Assembly: GCF_007676705.1 (NCBI RefSeq) | Contig: NZ_VEBF01000001.1 | Span: forward strand, 1,364,001-1,428,000 | Source of the DNA: Paenibacillus xylanexedens | Lineage (GTDB): Bacteria > Bacillota > Bacilli > Paenibacillales > Paenibacillaceae | Length of the DNA: 64,000 bases | Direction of reading: 5' to 3' | Shown: piece by piece, positions 27,672 through 36,499 of the stretch | Layout of the letters: every line of letters begins with the position of its first letter | Numbering within the stretch: position 1 is the stretch's first letter | The notes under the pieces: generated by a model | Databases searched by the model: none | Told to the model about the DNA's origin: nothing | Seen by the model: the letters and a program-made list of their open reading frames with translations, nothing else | Made by a program: the position numbers and the translations under genes

Positions 27672-28352
27672 TCATATCAAGTTACGTAACTCTGGGTCCC
27701 ACGAAGACAACAGAGCAATCAAACGCTGTACGGTCTCTTCCACAAACACTTGAATCCTATCACCTGTAATGAACTCAGGAGTAATTCCCGGTTCTTCCCC
27801 ATTCAGAAAAGAAAACGTGTGGTCCCGCCATCGAATAATCTCGTCAGCAGTTAAACGATCCGCCATGTCATAGCTTGGTGAACTGTTGAGCACCTGCCAT
27901 ACCTCTTCACTCCAACTGGAACCTTGGTAGAGATTGAAGTCGATCTGGTCCGTCTCCTGGTAATATAATCGCGCCAGTTCATCCTTCGATCTGCTAATGC
28001 CTGTGTGTTGGTCTGCCTTATTGACCCGCTCTACGAATTCAGGATGCACACTCCGGAACCAGTAATAGTCTGTCAGCACATGCATAAAGTACCCACGCAC
28101 AAACCACTTCCATCCTTCATCGGTGAGATGTTGCATATAGGATGAGTAGAGTTCCTGCAGTCGACCAACGTGATCCCCTTCATCCTTTGGATTGAAATGG
28201 GTGTACTCCTTATCGTCTCTGGTTGTACCTTCACGCATATGTATGGAATCCGGGGCGATATTCCCCAGATAGAATGAACCTCGATCAGTCTGCACTTGCA
28301 GAGAGTCTGCAATTCGAATAGCAATATTGAGATGAACCATAGGTAGCGGCAT
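27672..28352 (-). CDS. Zinc-dependent phospholipase C-like hydrolase
   Basis: 226 residues. The start MPLPMVHLNIAI, the GNIAPDSIHMR segment and the central RGYFMHVLTDYYWF supply the His/Asp ligands expected of the zinc-PLC/S1-P1 nuclease-like fold, though no signal peptide is present, so it should be cytoplasmic. A paralogue with the same start (MPWPMVHFAIA) lies at 43.3-43.9 kb. ATG 28352 has AAAGGAGATC before it. Substrate unknown. Confidence 0.7.
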   Translation of the reverse strand: MPLPMVHLNIAIRIADSLQVQTDRGSFYLGNIAPDSIHMREGTTRDDKEYTHFNPKDEGDHVGRLQELYSSYMQHLTDEGWKWFVRGYFMHVLTDYYWFRSVHPEFVERVNKADQHTGISRSKDELARLYYQETDQIDFNLYQGSSWSEEVWQVLNSSPSYDMADRLTADEIIRWRDHTFSFLNGEEPGITPEFITGDRIQVFVEETVQRLIALLSSWDPELRNLI

Positions 28353-28404
28353 AGAGATGATCTCCTTTTATCGGGAATATTCTACTATACTTAGGAAAAA
28401 GTGA

Positions 28405-29184
28405 TTAACCCTTGATTCTCTCCAATTGCATCCGGTCAAACAGCTGCTCCAGATCCGTATGGTACTCCGGCTGTTCCTGTGCGAGCAGACTAATATATTC
28501 CGACCCACATTCATAGAATACCAGACGATTAAACGGAGCTGTATCTCCAAAATGATTGCTTTCCTGTCCAAATTTTGCCCGAATCAAATTCTCAACATAC
28601 CTTGCGAAACCTTCGTTCCACTCCAGCCAGCTCCAGTACTCGGCTTGCTCTTCATTTAATGAACTGAACAGTGCCCTTCTAGCTCTCTGCACTTTCGTTA
28701 GGTCTTTACTCTTCAACGCAGACAACAATGAGTTAATCCGCTCCACAACGATTTCATCTTCATACGGAAACTCATAATCCAGTTCCCATGTTACACGCTT
28801 CAGTTGGTCCATTTTATGCTTAATCTGGAGACGGTTCACGATCCGTTCATCATATTTCTCATATACATAACAATGAACATATTCGTGGAATAGATAGACT
28901 TTCTGCTCCAGATCTTTAAAAGCTGCATCCGTTACAATCGCGCACATTCGTCCATCCATATGATGCACAGGCATCGCAGCAAGGCATTCATCTGGAATAT
29001 ATAAATCATCCGGAACCGTCTTCACCCACTCATATTGCTGTGTTTTGGACGAATAATCATAGATATATAATAAAGCCTCATAGGCTACAACCACTGGATA
29101 ATGTTCTGCAAATAAAGGATGTATGCTTACCAAATCTTTCTGAAGCTCGTTTAACTCGTTAATTTGCTCTAAAAAAGCTTCCAT
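28405..29184 (-). CDS. Zincin-like metallopeptidase, unknown specificity
   Basis: 259 residues with a gluzincin-style H100-E101-x2-H104 motif in LFHEYVHCYVYEKYDE and a possible third ligand E191 in EWNEGFARYVENL, about 87 residues later. There is no signal peptide or membrane segment, so the protein would be cytoplasmic. The rest is acidic and helical. Start ATG 29184 after AGAGAGGG. I do not recognise a named family; peptidase activity is inferred from the motif spacing. Confidence 0.68.
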   Translation of the reverse strand: MEAFLEQINELNELQKDLVSIHPLFAEHYPVVVAYEALLYIYDYSSKTQQYEWVKTVPDDLYIPDECLAAMPVHHMDGRMCAIVTDAAFKDLEQKVYLFHEYVHCYVYEKYDERIVNRLQIKHKMDQLKRVTWELDYEFPYEDEIVVERINSLLSALKSKDLTKVQRARRALFSSLNEEQAEYWSWLEWNEGFARYVENLIRAKFGQESNHFGDTAPFNRLVFYECGSEYISLLAQEQPEYHTDLEQLFDRMQLERIKG

Positions 29185-29293
29185 GTTATTAACCCTCTCT
29201 TTACTGGGAATGATACGTTAATCATACTAGAACAGTAAAGATAAAACACTGAGAGAAAAATGATAATTCTGTTCGAGTATGAGATGGTGAACG

Positions 29294-29455
29294 TTAGAAT
29301 CGCTCTCCGCGTTTCTCATACAGGTAGATATCCAGTGCCTGAATCCCACGTTGAGCTAACTTAATAAACAGGATCAGCGCATACACACCCAGTCCATATA
29401 ACAATACATTAATCAACATTGCTAATATTGTAATGATAGAACCAAACATCATCAT
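29294..29455 (-). CDS. Small single-helix membrane protein
   Basis: 53-residue protein beginning MMMFGSIITI. One strongly hydrophobic stretch (about 4-33) is followed by a mixed-charge tail KLAQRGIQALDIYLYEKRGERF. It has a perfect AGGAGG ribosome binding site. The first three codons are ATG, so the exact start may be 29455 or 29452. It fills the otherwise empty gap between the metallopeptidase and HIT genes. Function unknown. Confidence 0.68.
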   Translation of the reverse strand: MMMFGSIITILAMLINVLLYGLGVYALILFIKLAQRGIQALDIYLYEKRGERF

Positions 29456-29567
29456 TATTCCTCCTAATTGAACCTTTTAAATTATCACTCCCTATTCTAG
29501 CATATTTTTCCTCAATTAACTTTTCTGGTAGATGTAAGGATGATTTAGCGTGCTTATTGGTCGAAAA

Positions 29568-29609
29568 ACGAAAAATCTTCCACACCCGTACGAGAAAGGT
29601 GGAAGATTT
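29568..29609 (-). terminator. Terminator of the HIT gene transcript
   Basis: Minus strand AAATCTTCCAC and GTGGAAGATTT form an 11 bp stem, followed by TTCGTTTTTC. It lies 20 bp after the HIT gene stop. Confidence 0.82.
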
Positions 29610-29629
29610 ATAATCCGGTATACAGTTTC

Positions 29630-29959
29630 CTAAGTTCGTTCACCACTGACTATATGCCAATGTTGATGCTTCGAGTCTTGATAGTTGCCCAAGTTAGTTA
29701 CAATCTTCGATGAGCCTGTCTGAGCTAACAAGTCAGCAGCTACTTTTTTAATGACCTGCATCATTTCTAAGAGTAGCTCATCATTATTCTCTTCTTCTTC
29801 TGAAATGAAGGATTGGATATGAATCTTGGGAATCACCACGATGTGATGCGTGTAGTAAGGCCTAGTGTGATGATAAGCCATAACGTTATTTGTTTCCATG
29901 ACAACGTTGACTTGCGTTTTACCACTCAGCACCTCATCACAATAGAAGTCCTGCGTCAT
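29630..29959 (-). CDS. HIT-family nucleotide hydrolase/transferase
   Basis: 109 residues with the histidine triad H98-Q-H100-W-H102 (HQHWHIV), the middle His being the nucleophile in the family. Upstream HHIVVIPKIHIQSF is the typical HIT core. Members hydrolyse dinucleoside polyphosphates or nucleotide-phosphoramidates. ATG 29959 is preceded by AGGAGGGT. It lies 17 bp downstream of a NUDIX hydrolase, and both belong to the nucleotide-cleaning type. Confidence 0.85.
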   Translation of the reverse strand: MTQDFYCDEVLSGKTQVNVVMETNNVMAYHHTRPYYTHHIVVIPKIHIQSFISEEEENNDELLLEMMQVIKKVAADLLAQTGSSKIVTNLGNYQDSKHQHWHIVSGERT

Positions 29960-29976
29960 AACATACCCTCCTCTTA

Positions 29977-30432
29977 CTAGTGAGTTCTGATGTACCCCGC
30001 CTTCTTCAACACATATTCCGTAAACGGATTGATCTCAGGGATTGGCTGATTCAGATCAAAATATCGGAGTTCTAGCCCTTCATCATCCATAATGGTTGGG
30101 CTACCCTTGATGCCTGCAGCTTCATAAACAGCCATGACGTTGTAAACTTCATCACCGTGTGGATACTGATAGTACATGTCCTCACCAGAAAAAACGCTAA
30201 TGAGTTTGTACGATTCCGCTCTCAGTCCGGCTTCTTCATACAATTCCCGCGCAGCTGCTTCCTCCAGCGACTCCCCGGGTTCCATTGATCCCCCAAGTGT
30301 CCCCCAATCCAAGCTATCTGTACGTTTTTGCAGCAGCAGGTGACCTTCCTCATTGAACACGAGTACACATGAGCCCGCCATAATTAGAGGACGCGGGCCC
30401 ACCAGTTTTCTTAGCTCCATGATATATCCCAT
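29977..30432 (-). CDS. NUDIX hydrolase (YjhB-like)
   Basis: 151 residues with an intact Nudix box: GGSMEPGESLEEAAARELYE then EAGL. The N-terminal PRPLIMAGSCVLVFNEEGHL and LLLQKRTDSLDWGTLGG resemble MutT-like stand-alone NUDIX proteins. Substrate unknown. Start ATG 30432, nine bases after GGGGGAG. A near-parallel NUDIX (44409-44873) shares the LQKRSDYGDWGLPGGGMEPGE pattern. Confidence 0.88.
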   Translation of the reverse strand: MGYIMELRKLVGPRPLIMAGSCVLVFNEEGHLLLQKRTDSLDWGTLGGSMEPGESLEEAAARELYEEAGLRAESYKLISVFSGEDMYYQYPHGDEVYNVMAVYEAAGIKGSPTIMDDEGLELRYFDLNQPIPEINPFTEYVLKKAGYIRTH

Positions 30433-30478
30433 ACATGCTTCTCCCCCATCTTCAAAGTACGTACGTTAAAACGTATCT

Positions 30479-31069
30479 TTATGATTTGGTCAAGATTCCC
30501 TGGTCCACAGATTTCTGAATAAGTTGCTGCGCATACTCCCACAATGTTTCGGAACCGTTCGCAATCTCACGGTTTCTGTTTAATACCTGATCACTTGTAA
30601 TGTTATATTTCTGCCATGTATCTCCCTCATTCTGATGATTGTGGATTAGAGGCTGCAACCGGTCGAGAGATGAAGCAAATTGTGCTTCAGGCGTCTGCTT
30701 TGATTCAAACTCCAACCATAATTGGAGTAGTTCTTCAGCCTGTTCCTTAGGCAACATACCAAACAGCCGATGAGCCGCTTTGATTTCACGATCATATTTA
30801 TCCGTGTGTCCCACCGTATCGTAAGCGAATGTATCTCCGGCATCAATCTCGACCAGATCATGAACAAGAAGCATCTTAATGACTTTGAGGATATCCACAT
30901 CCTTGTTGGCGTGACTCTGTAGAACCAAAGCCATCATCGCCAGATGCCAGGAATGCTCCGCATCATTTTCAAGTCTATCCCCATGGATGATTCTTGTTCT
31001 CCGTTCAATCGTTTTTAGTTTATCAATTTCAATGAGAAAGTGAATCTGATCCTGTAATGAGTCGTTCAA
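30479..31069 (-). CDS. HD-domain phosphohydrolase (YfbR/5'-nucleotidase type)
   Basis: About 196 residues. Metal ligands include the His in ENDAEHSWHLAM, the HD pair in LLVHDLVEIDAGD and a downstream Asp in SLDRLQPLIHN. This pattern matches the YfbR/HDDC2 5'-deoxynucleotidases. An ATG lies at 31087, but AAGGAGG is followed eight bases later by TTG 31069; I prefer the TTG. It is 33 bp from the next gene upstream, in a tight same-strand run. Confidence 0.8.
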   Translation of the reverse strand: MNDSLQDQIHFLIEIDKLKTIERRTRIIHGDRLENDAEHSWHLAMMALVLQSHANKDVDILKVIKMLLVHDLVEIDAGDTFAYDTVGHTDKYDREIKAAHRLFGMLPKEQAEELLQLWLEFESKQTPEAQFASSLDRLQPLIHNHQNEGDTWQKYNITSDQVLNRNREIANGSETLWEYAQQLIQKSVDQGILTKS

Positions 31070-31101
31070 CAGTACATCCTCCTTCATATCCGATACCCAA
31101 T

Positions 31102-31941
31102 CTATATAGAGAGGTCATACCAGTAGACTTTATAGTTAAAGTCCAGTGACATTCCCACACTCTGTGCCAGACGAATTGAGCCTGCATTGTCCGGAGAACA
31201 ATCCCAATATGGATGTACGTCTACACGACTGCATTCTTCTACAAACGCTTTTGCCACCATCCCACCATAATTTCTTCTTCTGTAGACTTCAACCGTTTCA
31301 ATATCAACCGCATGTGTCTGATCTGCAATAAATGCCGAAAAGCAAACACTCGTGATTTCATCGTTATGCACTGCAATGTAGCCAAAGCCATGTTGTAAAA
31401 AATCATCTATTGTCGTCCAAAAGTGAGAGATTTTATCTTTCAGAAAAGTGGAATTGTTATACCTTTTCTCTCCTGATAGCACTTGATCTATTCTGAGAAT
31501 TCTGACTTCCTCGTCCTGAAAAGCACATATGTCGATAGGTACTTGATGATTTATAGGATCTGGATTCAATTGGAATACATGCTGAATATCACTGGAGATC
31601 TCTCTTCTCCCGGAGATATGCTGAAGAACATCTTCCCAGGCATCGTCCACCACACCAATCTCAACAGCATGAATATGTAAGCTCAATAATTCAGGTTCAA
31701 TACGTTCATGCATGAACTCTTTCAATTCATTCAGAAAGGGGCCACTTCGAGAGTCTCCGATCAACTGAAAACCAGATTGTCCATGTACCCAAATTAGAGC
31801 TGCTGTGATATTCTCTGCATCATCCACATAGATCCGTCCCGGATTCAAGCCAGATACCACAGCCTTAACTTCAATATTCTGACACGAATCCGTGAGATGC
31901 TTTACTTTGTGGAAGTCATGTTTATCAATCTCGGTTATCAT
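31102..31941 (-). CDS. GNAT_acetyltran-type acetyltransferase (two-domain)
   Basis: 279 residues, longer than ordinary GNATs. The N-terminal half (PGRIYVDDAENITAALIWVHG) is a degenerate domain; the C-terminal half contains acetyl-CoA-binding EVYRRRNYGGMVAKAFVEEC and ends with NAGSIRLAQSVGMSLDF. The same organisation occurs in the GNAT acetyltransferase family of Bacilli. ATG 31941 follows GGGAGGAAT; the longer frame to 31998 has no ribosome binding site. Substrate unknown. Confidence 0.8.
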   Translation of the reverse strand: MITEIDKHDFHKVKHLTDSCQNIEVKAVVSGLNPGRIYVDDAENITAALIWVHGQSGFQLIGDSRSGPFLNELKEFMHERIEPELLSLHIHAVEIGVVDDAWEDVLQHISGRREISSDIQHVFQLNPDPINHQVPIDICAFQDEEVRILRIDQVLSGEKRYNNSTFLKDKISHFWTTIDDFLQHGFGYIAVHNDEITSVCFSAFIADQTHAVDIETVEVYRRRNYGGMVAKAFVEECSRVDVHPYWDCSPDNAGSIRLAQSVGMSLDFNYKVYWYDLSI

Positions 31942-31994
31942 TGGTTCATTCCTCCCAAATTCGAGACAGAGCCCTACAGCATGGATGATCTCAA

Positions 31995-32447
31995 TCAAAT
32001 CTTATATTCATATATTCTCGTCTCTTCATCATCAAGCAGGTATCCTTTACCGATATAAGTCCAATTACTTTTTTCATAATAATCGTTCAGATCAGTACAT
32101 AGGTACAGCTTGTCATACCCTTTCGCTTTCACCTCATTCATCGCATGGGTCTGAAGTTGTCCACCTAGATTCTGGCCCCGATATTCTGGATCAACATGAA
32201 GACATGCAAACCAGGGAAAGAGATCCTGCCTGCTATTCAGATCGCTTCGCAACAAAGCGTACCCACCGATAATTCGGTCTCCGTCCAGCATCACATAAAA
32301 TCTTGGCACATCACTCTCTGTATCCACAGAACGCTCTATACAATCCCGATAGAAATGGAAGCTTGATTCTGAGCCCCATTGTTTCCAGAAATACTGTACT
32401 GCTTCTTGCAGCACGTCCGGCTTCTGCCGAATATCAATAATTTGCAA
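31995..32447 (-). CDS. GNAT-family N-acetyltransferase
   Basis: 150 residues. The acetyl-CoA loop is CLHVDPEYRGQNLGGQLQTHA; the C-terminal strand is YLCTDLNDYYEKSNWTYIGKG. TTG start 32447 has GGGAG nine bases upstream. The gene is packed between the nucleotidyltransferase and the two-domain GNAT on the same strand. Substrate unknown. Confidence 0.82.
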   Translation of the reverse strand: MQIIDIRQKPDVLQEAVQYFWKQWGSESSFHFYRDCIERSVDTESDVPRFYVMLDGDRIIGGYALLRSDLNSRQDLFPWFACLHVDPEYRGQNLGGQLQTHAMNEVKAKGYDKLYLCTDLNDYYEKSNWTYIGKGYLLDDEETRIYEYKI

Positions 32448-32451
32448 AATG

Positions 32452-33216
32452 TTATTCTCCCTTCACTTGGATCTGATTCAACATATATTCCGCATAATCC
32501 AGAAGTAATGCTTCACTCAAATTCACATTCTCCAGTTCACCATTGTACTTTGCAAGACATTGTGAGATGACGTCCGTGTATTTAGCGGGTAGCTCTGTGA
32601 GCGCCCATGCTCCTGCTTCTCGCTTGGAGTGAATGACTGAATCTTTCACATACAAGAGAACCCGGGACAGATTCAATACATAGTAGACTGGGTTGTCCAC
32701 AATTTCGTCTATAGCTGAACTCGTATCCGATGTAATTGAGGCAATCATATGTTCACGATTTTCCGGTTGGAACAGGTCCTTAATTGGTTTACCATCCAGC
32801 ACAATACCTCGATCATAGATGACCGCCATGTGTGCTACCAGATCCGGATCTTCATATCCACCACATAGATATTGCTCATCCGTTCGATATTTCTCCCGAT
32901 GATACGCAGAGTAATGAAATTCGAAAGGAGTAGGGTATGCCATGGCAACAATCGTAGATTCCAGTACAATACTGAGTTCAAAGCCTTTCGTAATGTGCAT
33001 CTCATCTTCAATATGCATTAGCTTTTTTGCAATCCTTCGATAGGTATCGGCAGATCGCTTTTCCCGGCTAACGACCAATATATCGATATCGCTCTGATTC
33101 GGATGAAAGCATCCCATGGCCATAGAACCGTGTAAATAGATTCCCACCAAGGCATCCGTTAACTCTTCTTTCAACATACGAGTAACGCTATCTAAAACAG
33201 TTTTTTCATTCAACAA
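32452..33216 (-). CDS. AadA-like aminoglycoside nucleotidyltransferase
   Basis: 254 residues. The N-terminal nucleotidyltransferase core has G30-S31 and D43-x-D45 (HGSMAMGCFHPNQSDIDILV), and the C-terminal half corresponds to the DUF4111 helical domain with LNLSRVLLYVKDSVIHSKREAGAWA, as in ANT(3'')/ANT(9) enzymes. The spectinomycin/streptomycin resistance function of that family is plausible, but chromosomal copies are often silent or act on other substrates. TTG start 33216 is backed by AAGGAGAG. Confidence 0.82.
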   Translation of the reverse strand: MLNEKTVLDSVTRMLKEELTDALVGIYLHGSMAMGCFHPNQSDIDILVVSREKRSADTYRRIAKKLMHIEDEMHITKGFELSIVLESTIVAMAYPTPFEFHYSAYHREKYRTDEQYLCGGYEDPDLVAHMAVIYDRGIVLDGKPIKDLFQPENREHMIASITSDTSSAIDEIVDNPVYYVLNLSRVLLYVKDSVIHSKREAGAWALTELPAKYTDVISQCLAKYNGELENVNLSEALLLDYAEYMLNQIQVKGE

Positions 33217-33239
33217 GAGTCTCTCCTTTATGTAGAAGA

Positions 33240-34133
33240 TCAGGTCGCCAATGCAACGTTCATTTCACGCACAAAAACAGCTGTCCCCTTAATTCTGACA
33301 TCCATATCCTCACCATCCCGAATCACACTCACTTGAACTTTTCCATCTCTTCCAATCTCATGCCCTTGTTCTACCACAAACTGTACCTCATCCATCTCCG
33401 GTTTCACATAGGTTAAATAATATGCACCCATCACCCCCGAAGCTGTTCCAGTCACTGGATCTTCCGTAGTACCTGAATATGGTGAGGAGAAATGTCTAGC
33501 ATGCATCATCGCATTGGTATCACGGGTTTCAAAACAAAAGGGATGTAGCGAAGCTTTAGGATTCTCAAGCAAAACACCAGGGAATAGGGAAGAATCCGGT
33601 TTCATTTCAACAAAAGAGTTCAGTTCACGGATTGGTATTAATAGCGTCCAGGTTCCTGTGCTTCCATAAACGATCGGAATAGAGAGATCCACATCATCCA
33701 GAGTTAAGTTTATTGTACTTAGCAGCTTCTCGATATCACCCTGGAACGGGTTAAACCGCGGCTGATCTTGCTTCATCTCCATGTAAATGGTGTCGCCATT
33801 TCGCTCAAATTGAATAGGTAATACGCCTACATTGGTTTCAATCGCGATTAACTCTTTGTCACCCAACATACCACGTGTCTTCAAACCATACAGTGATGCC
33901 ATTGTGGCATGACCACACAGATTAATCTCGTGTCCTGGCGTAAAATAACGTAATCTGACGTCAGCTATTTCAGAGTTCAACACAAATACCGTCTCATTAA
34001 ATCCAACTTGATAAGCGATCTGCTGCATCGCCGTCTCACTGAAATGATCAGCATTAAAAACCACTCCTGCCGGGTTACCTTGGCCGGGAACTGTAGAGAA
34101 AGCATCATAATGATATACCGTAATATCACTCAT
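33240..34133 (-). CDS. PhzF-family isomerase
   Basis: 297 residues of the PhzF (phenazine biosynthesis-like, diaminopimelate-epimerase-fold) family. The N-terminal YDAFSTVPGQGNPAGVVFNA, catalytic glutamate E47 in GFNETVFV and the CGHATMAS motif are present, with the second-half EDPVTGTASG. No phenazine genes are nearby; stand-alone PhzF homologues have unknown substrates. Start is ATG 34133 (or GTG 34145); it overlaps the peptidase gene end by 8 bp. Confidence 0.87.
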   Translation of the reverse strand: MSDITVYHYDAFSTVPGQGNPAGVVFNADHFSETAMQQIAYQVGFNETVFVLNSEIADVRLRYFTPGHEINLCGHATMASLYGLKTRGMLGDKELIAIETNVGVLPIQFERNGDTIYMEMKQDQPRFNPFQGDIEKLLSTINLTLDDVDLSIPIVYGSTGTWTLLIPIRELNSFVEMKPDSSLFPGVLLENPKASLHPFCFETRDTNAMMHARHFSSPYSGTTEDPVTGTASGVMGAYYLTYVKPEMDEVQFVVEQGHEIGRDGKVQVSVIRDGEDMDVRIKGTAVFVREMNVALAT

Positions 34134-34791
34134 CAAAAGGCCCACTTTCTTTGTAATCTACGAGATGCACATTTCCATATAACTCTACACTTTCACCGTC
34201 AATTACAATCCCGCCACCATCTTGGCACGCATAGACCGCCTTACTGTTAACGAGCGTGTATTCTCTTAATGAATTCAGGGTGTCTTCCAAACCATCCCAG
34301 TGCGGTGCAAACTCAAATTCAACAAGCCCCAATGCTTTCATATCATTCAAACCCACTTCGTTTTCATCTGCATCTTCCCCATACCCGGCTATATCTATCG
34401 TAGGTGTCGTCAGAATACTACCTGCGCTGACCCCGATGAGAATGCCGCCACTCTTCACATAGGAACGTAGCAGATCAAGCACATTTCTCTTCTGTAATAT
34501 ACTTAGAAAATAAAACGTATTTCCTCCGGATAGATGAATCGCATCACATTCGAAAATAGAACCAAACTTACTCTCCTCATACTCCATATCGAGATCATAA
34601 TATTGAATTGTATCTATTCCTAGTTGATTATAGTAGAGTCGGGTATGTTCAAAATACTTACGATTCGGGTCGGAACACGAAGGTACATATCCAATTGAAG
34701 GCTGGTCACGGTCGAATAAGCTTCGTATTCTCTGATCTAATTTTTCGTTAGATTGGAAAACCAAATCACTTAGCAGAACCAACGTAGTCAT
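34126..34791 (-). CDS. Peptidase E-like (S51/class I glutamine amidotransferase-fold) protein
   Basis: 221 residues. The nucleophile elbow is GVSAGSIL with the Ser of GxSAGS, and HLSGGNTFYFL supplies the companion motif of peptidase E. A His in APHWDGLE completes the likely active site. Peptidase S51 cleaves Asp-X dipeptides or cyanophycin-like polymers. Start ATG 34791 with CGGAGGAAA. Eight bases overlap with the downstream PhzF gene. Confidence 0.82.
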   Translation of the reverse strand: MTTLVLLSDLVFQSNEKLDQRIRSLFDRDQPSIGYVPSCSDPNRKYFEHTRLYYNQLGIDTIQYYDLDMEYEESKFGSIFECDAIHLSGGNTFYFLSILQKRNVLDLLRSYVKSGGILIGVSAGSILTTPTIDIAGYGEDADENEVGLNDMKALGLVEFEFAPHWDGLEDTLNSLREYTLVNSKAVYACQDGGGIVIDGESVELYGNVHLVDYKESGPFDE

Positions 34792-34810
34792 CTTATTTCC
34801 TCCGTATATG

Positions 34811-35353
34811 TCAGACTAGCTTAAACTCTTTATCCAAAATCGAGAAAAAATACTGGTCTATCCACTGGTTGTTCCACCATAGTTCTTCACTGAAGACAGC
34901 CTCCCGTGTCATACCCACATGCTGCATCAGTCCGGCTGAGCGAACGTTTTGTGAATTGCACATGCCGACGACCTTATGAGCTTGTAATTCTTGAAACGCA
35001 AATTGTAATAAAAGTCGGGTGGCTTCACTCCCGTATCCTCTCCCTGCATATTCGGAAAGTACTGCGAATCCAAGTTCCCAGCTTTTTCGGTAATCCACAT
35101 AACTCCACATTTGAACGATACCAATCGGTGTATTTTCCGGATCGCTCAAGCGGCGTATAACGAAATCATAGGCATACGTTTTCTCATCTGCAACAGCAAA
35201 ATGACTCCGATATTTCTCGCGAACCTTCTCCTCATCCGTCTCAACAGTTTCCTCAAAGCTCCATATGCTTGTGTCACATTCAAGTTGACATATGAAGTCG
35301 AGGTCTTGCTCTGTGACTGTTGTTATTTTAATTTTCTGTCCCACGAATTCCAT
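34811..35353 (-). CDS. RimJ/RimL-type GNAT acetyltransferase
   Basis: 180 residues. It has the ELGFAVLSEYAGRGYGSEATRLLLQFAFQEL acetyl-CoA block and the NVRSAGLMQHVGMTREAVF strand typical of the RimJ/RimL subgroup, which acetylates protein or small-molecule amines. ATG 35353 follows AAAGGAGATG. It sits 19 bp upstream of the peptidase E-like gene. Confidence 0.85.
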   Translation of the reverse strand: MEFVGQKIKITTVTEQDLDFICQLECDTSIWSFEETVETDEEKVREKYRSHFAVADEKTYAYDFVIRRLSDPENTPIGIVQMWSYVDYRKSWELGFAVLSEYAGRGYGSEATRLLLQFAFQELQAHKVVGMCNSQNVRSAGLMQHVGMTREAVFSEELWWNNQWIDQYFFSILDKEFKLV

Positions 35354-35394
35354 GTGGATTCATCTCCTTTGGATTATGCCATCGTTCCCATAAA

Positions 35395-35769
35395 CTACTG
35401 CATTTGCCCATTAATATATCTTCTGTGACTTGCAGATGCTTCCTGAACCCACAAATCCAACTCCACTCTACTAACAAAAAATTTATCCTGAACCTTAATG
35501 AACGGAAACATTCTCCCATCAAAGAAACCTGACACCGTAAAACTCCCTTGTTCAGCCTTAATAATACTCATCACCTGTTCTTCAGTCATACTCAGATACT
35601 CGGCAGTTTCTTGAATCGTCATTAATGCTTTATCATTAGGTACTTTTTGCTCTGCTGCCTGAGTCAGTTCACTATTACTCTCCTGAGTCGTTAACAATAT
35701 ACAGCCAATAATAAACGAGATACCCAAAATGACACTGGCTAAAAGTATGGAAAACGGAATAGATTTCAT
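35395..35769 (-). CDS. Membrane-anchored excisionase-like HTH protein
   Basis: 124 residues. A single N-terminal hydrophobic segment (6-27) contains IIGC, so it could be a lipobox, followed by an acidic spacer and then an excisionase/HTH_17-like domain (about 50-112). The domain reads MTIQETAEYLSMTEEQVMSI and later FPFIKVQDKFFVSRVELDLWVQE. With Lys2 at the start, N-in topology would place the HTH outside the membrane, which is odd for a DNA-binding fold. ATG 35769 overlaps the stop of the deaminase gene by ATGA, so the two are coupled. Confidence 0.68.
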   Translation of the reverse strand: MKSIPFSILLASVILGISFIIGCILLTTQESNSELTQAAEQKVPNDKALMTIQETAEYLSMTEEQVMSIIKAEQGSFTVSGFFDGRMFPFIKVQDKFFVSRVELDLWVQEASASHRRYINGQMQ

Positions 35770-36281
35770 TGTTTAGGAATCTCCCACTCTGTATCATGCA
35801 ATCCTCTACCAATATTCCATTTGGCGAGCAAAGCTCTCTGTCTGTTTTCCAAATCAAGAAAGGGTGCTGCAACACAGGATAACTTGTCAAACATATGGAT
35901 AAAATGAGGCCCTTCCTTGAAACGTCGAAGTCCGCCATATTCTTCATCATCTGCTGCCCATACAATCTTTTTAATCCCCGACATTAGTATGGTGCACGAA
36001 CACATGGGACAAGGTTCACAGGTAGTATAGAGCGTCAGGTCTTTCTTCGCGAATCTCTTCTTGTTGTCTACATCCAGCAAATGTTTTCCTGCCTGACGAA
36101 TAGCATCCACCTCTGCATGTGCGGTGGGGTCGCAATCCGAGAAAACTCGGTTTCTGCCTTTACTCACGACATTCCCATCCACATCCACAATTATCGCACC
36201 AATCGGATAAGTCCCTTCAATAAATGATTGTTCTGCTTCTTCCAGAGCCAAAGTTAAATATTCATAATCCGATAACTTCAT
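35766..36281 (-). CDS. Cytidine/deoxycytidylate-type nucleoside deaminase
   Basis: 171 residues with zinc motifs H55-A-E57 (TAHAEVDA) and P90-C91-x2-C94 (TTCEPCPMCSC), as in guanine deaminase, TadA and related enzymes. It is unlikely to be the essential tRNA deaminase, as it has the GIKKIVWAADDEEYGG insert of stand-alone deaminases. ATG 36281 has AAGGGGGAC before it. It shares an ATGA junction with the HTH-protein gene downstream. Confidence 0.87.
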   Translation of the reverse strand: MKLSDYEYLTLALEEAEQSFIEGTYPIGAIIVDVDGNVVSKGRNRVFSDCDPTAHAEVDAIRQAGKHLLDVDNKKRFAKKDLTLYTTCEPCPMCSCTILMSGIKKIVWAADDEEYGGLRRFKEGPHFIHMFDKLSCVAAPFLDLENRQRALLAKWNIGRGLHDTEWEIPKQ

Positions 36282-36302
36282 TGAAAGTCCCCCTTAGTAC
36301 AG

Positions 36303-36479
36303 TTATAGACCACTTACAAAACAGATTTCTTCTGCTTCTTTTACGTCACGACAAGGCTCAATATCCATAAACCGGGTTACATCTGGTTCAGCGAAATGCT
36401 CAAAAACAACCTGACGATCTGCTAGGGTTAACTCTCTGAGGTACAATCGTTCAGTCTCTACATTAGGAAAATGAGTCAT
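36303..36479 (-). pseudogene. Truncated RimJ/RimL-type GNAT acetyltransferase
   Basis: Only 58 residues. MTHFPNVETERLYLRELTLA and FEHFAEPDVTRFMDIEPC match the first third of a RimJ/RimL-like acetyltransferase of about 180 residues. The acetyl-CoA-binding part is missing; after EAEEI the sequence runs into CFVSGL and a stop. The ribosome binding site (GGAG, eight bases) is intact, so the 5' half of an old gene remains after a deletion. Confidence 0.72.
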
Positions 36480-36499
36480 GACGGGATCTCCTTTAATCA

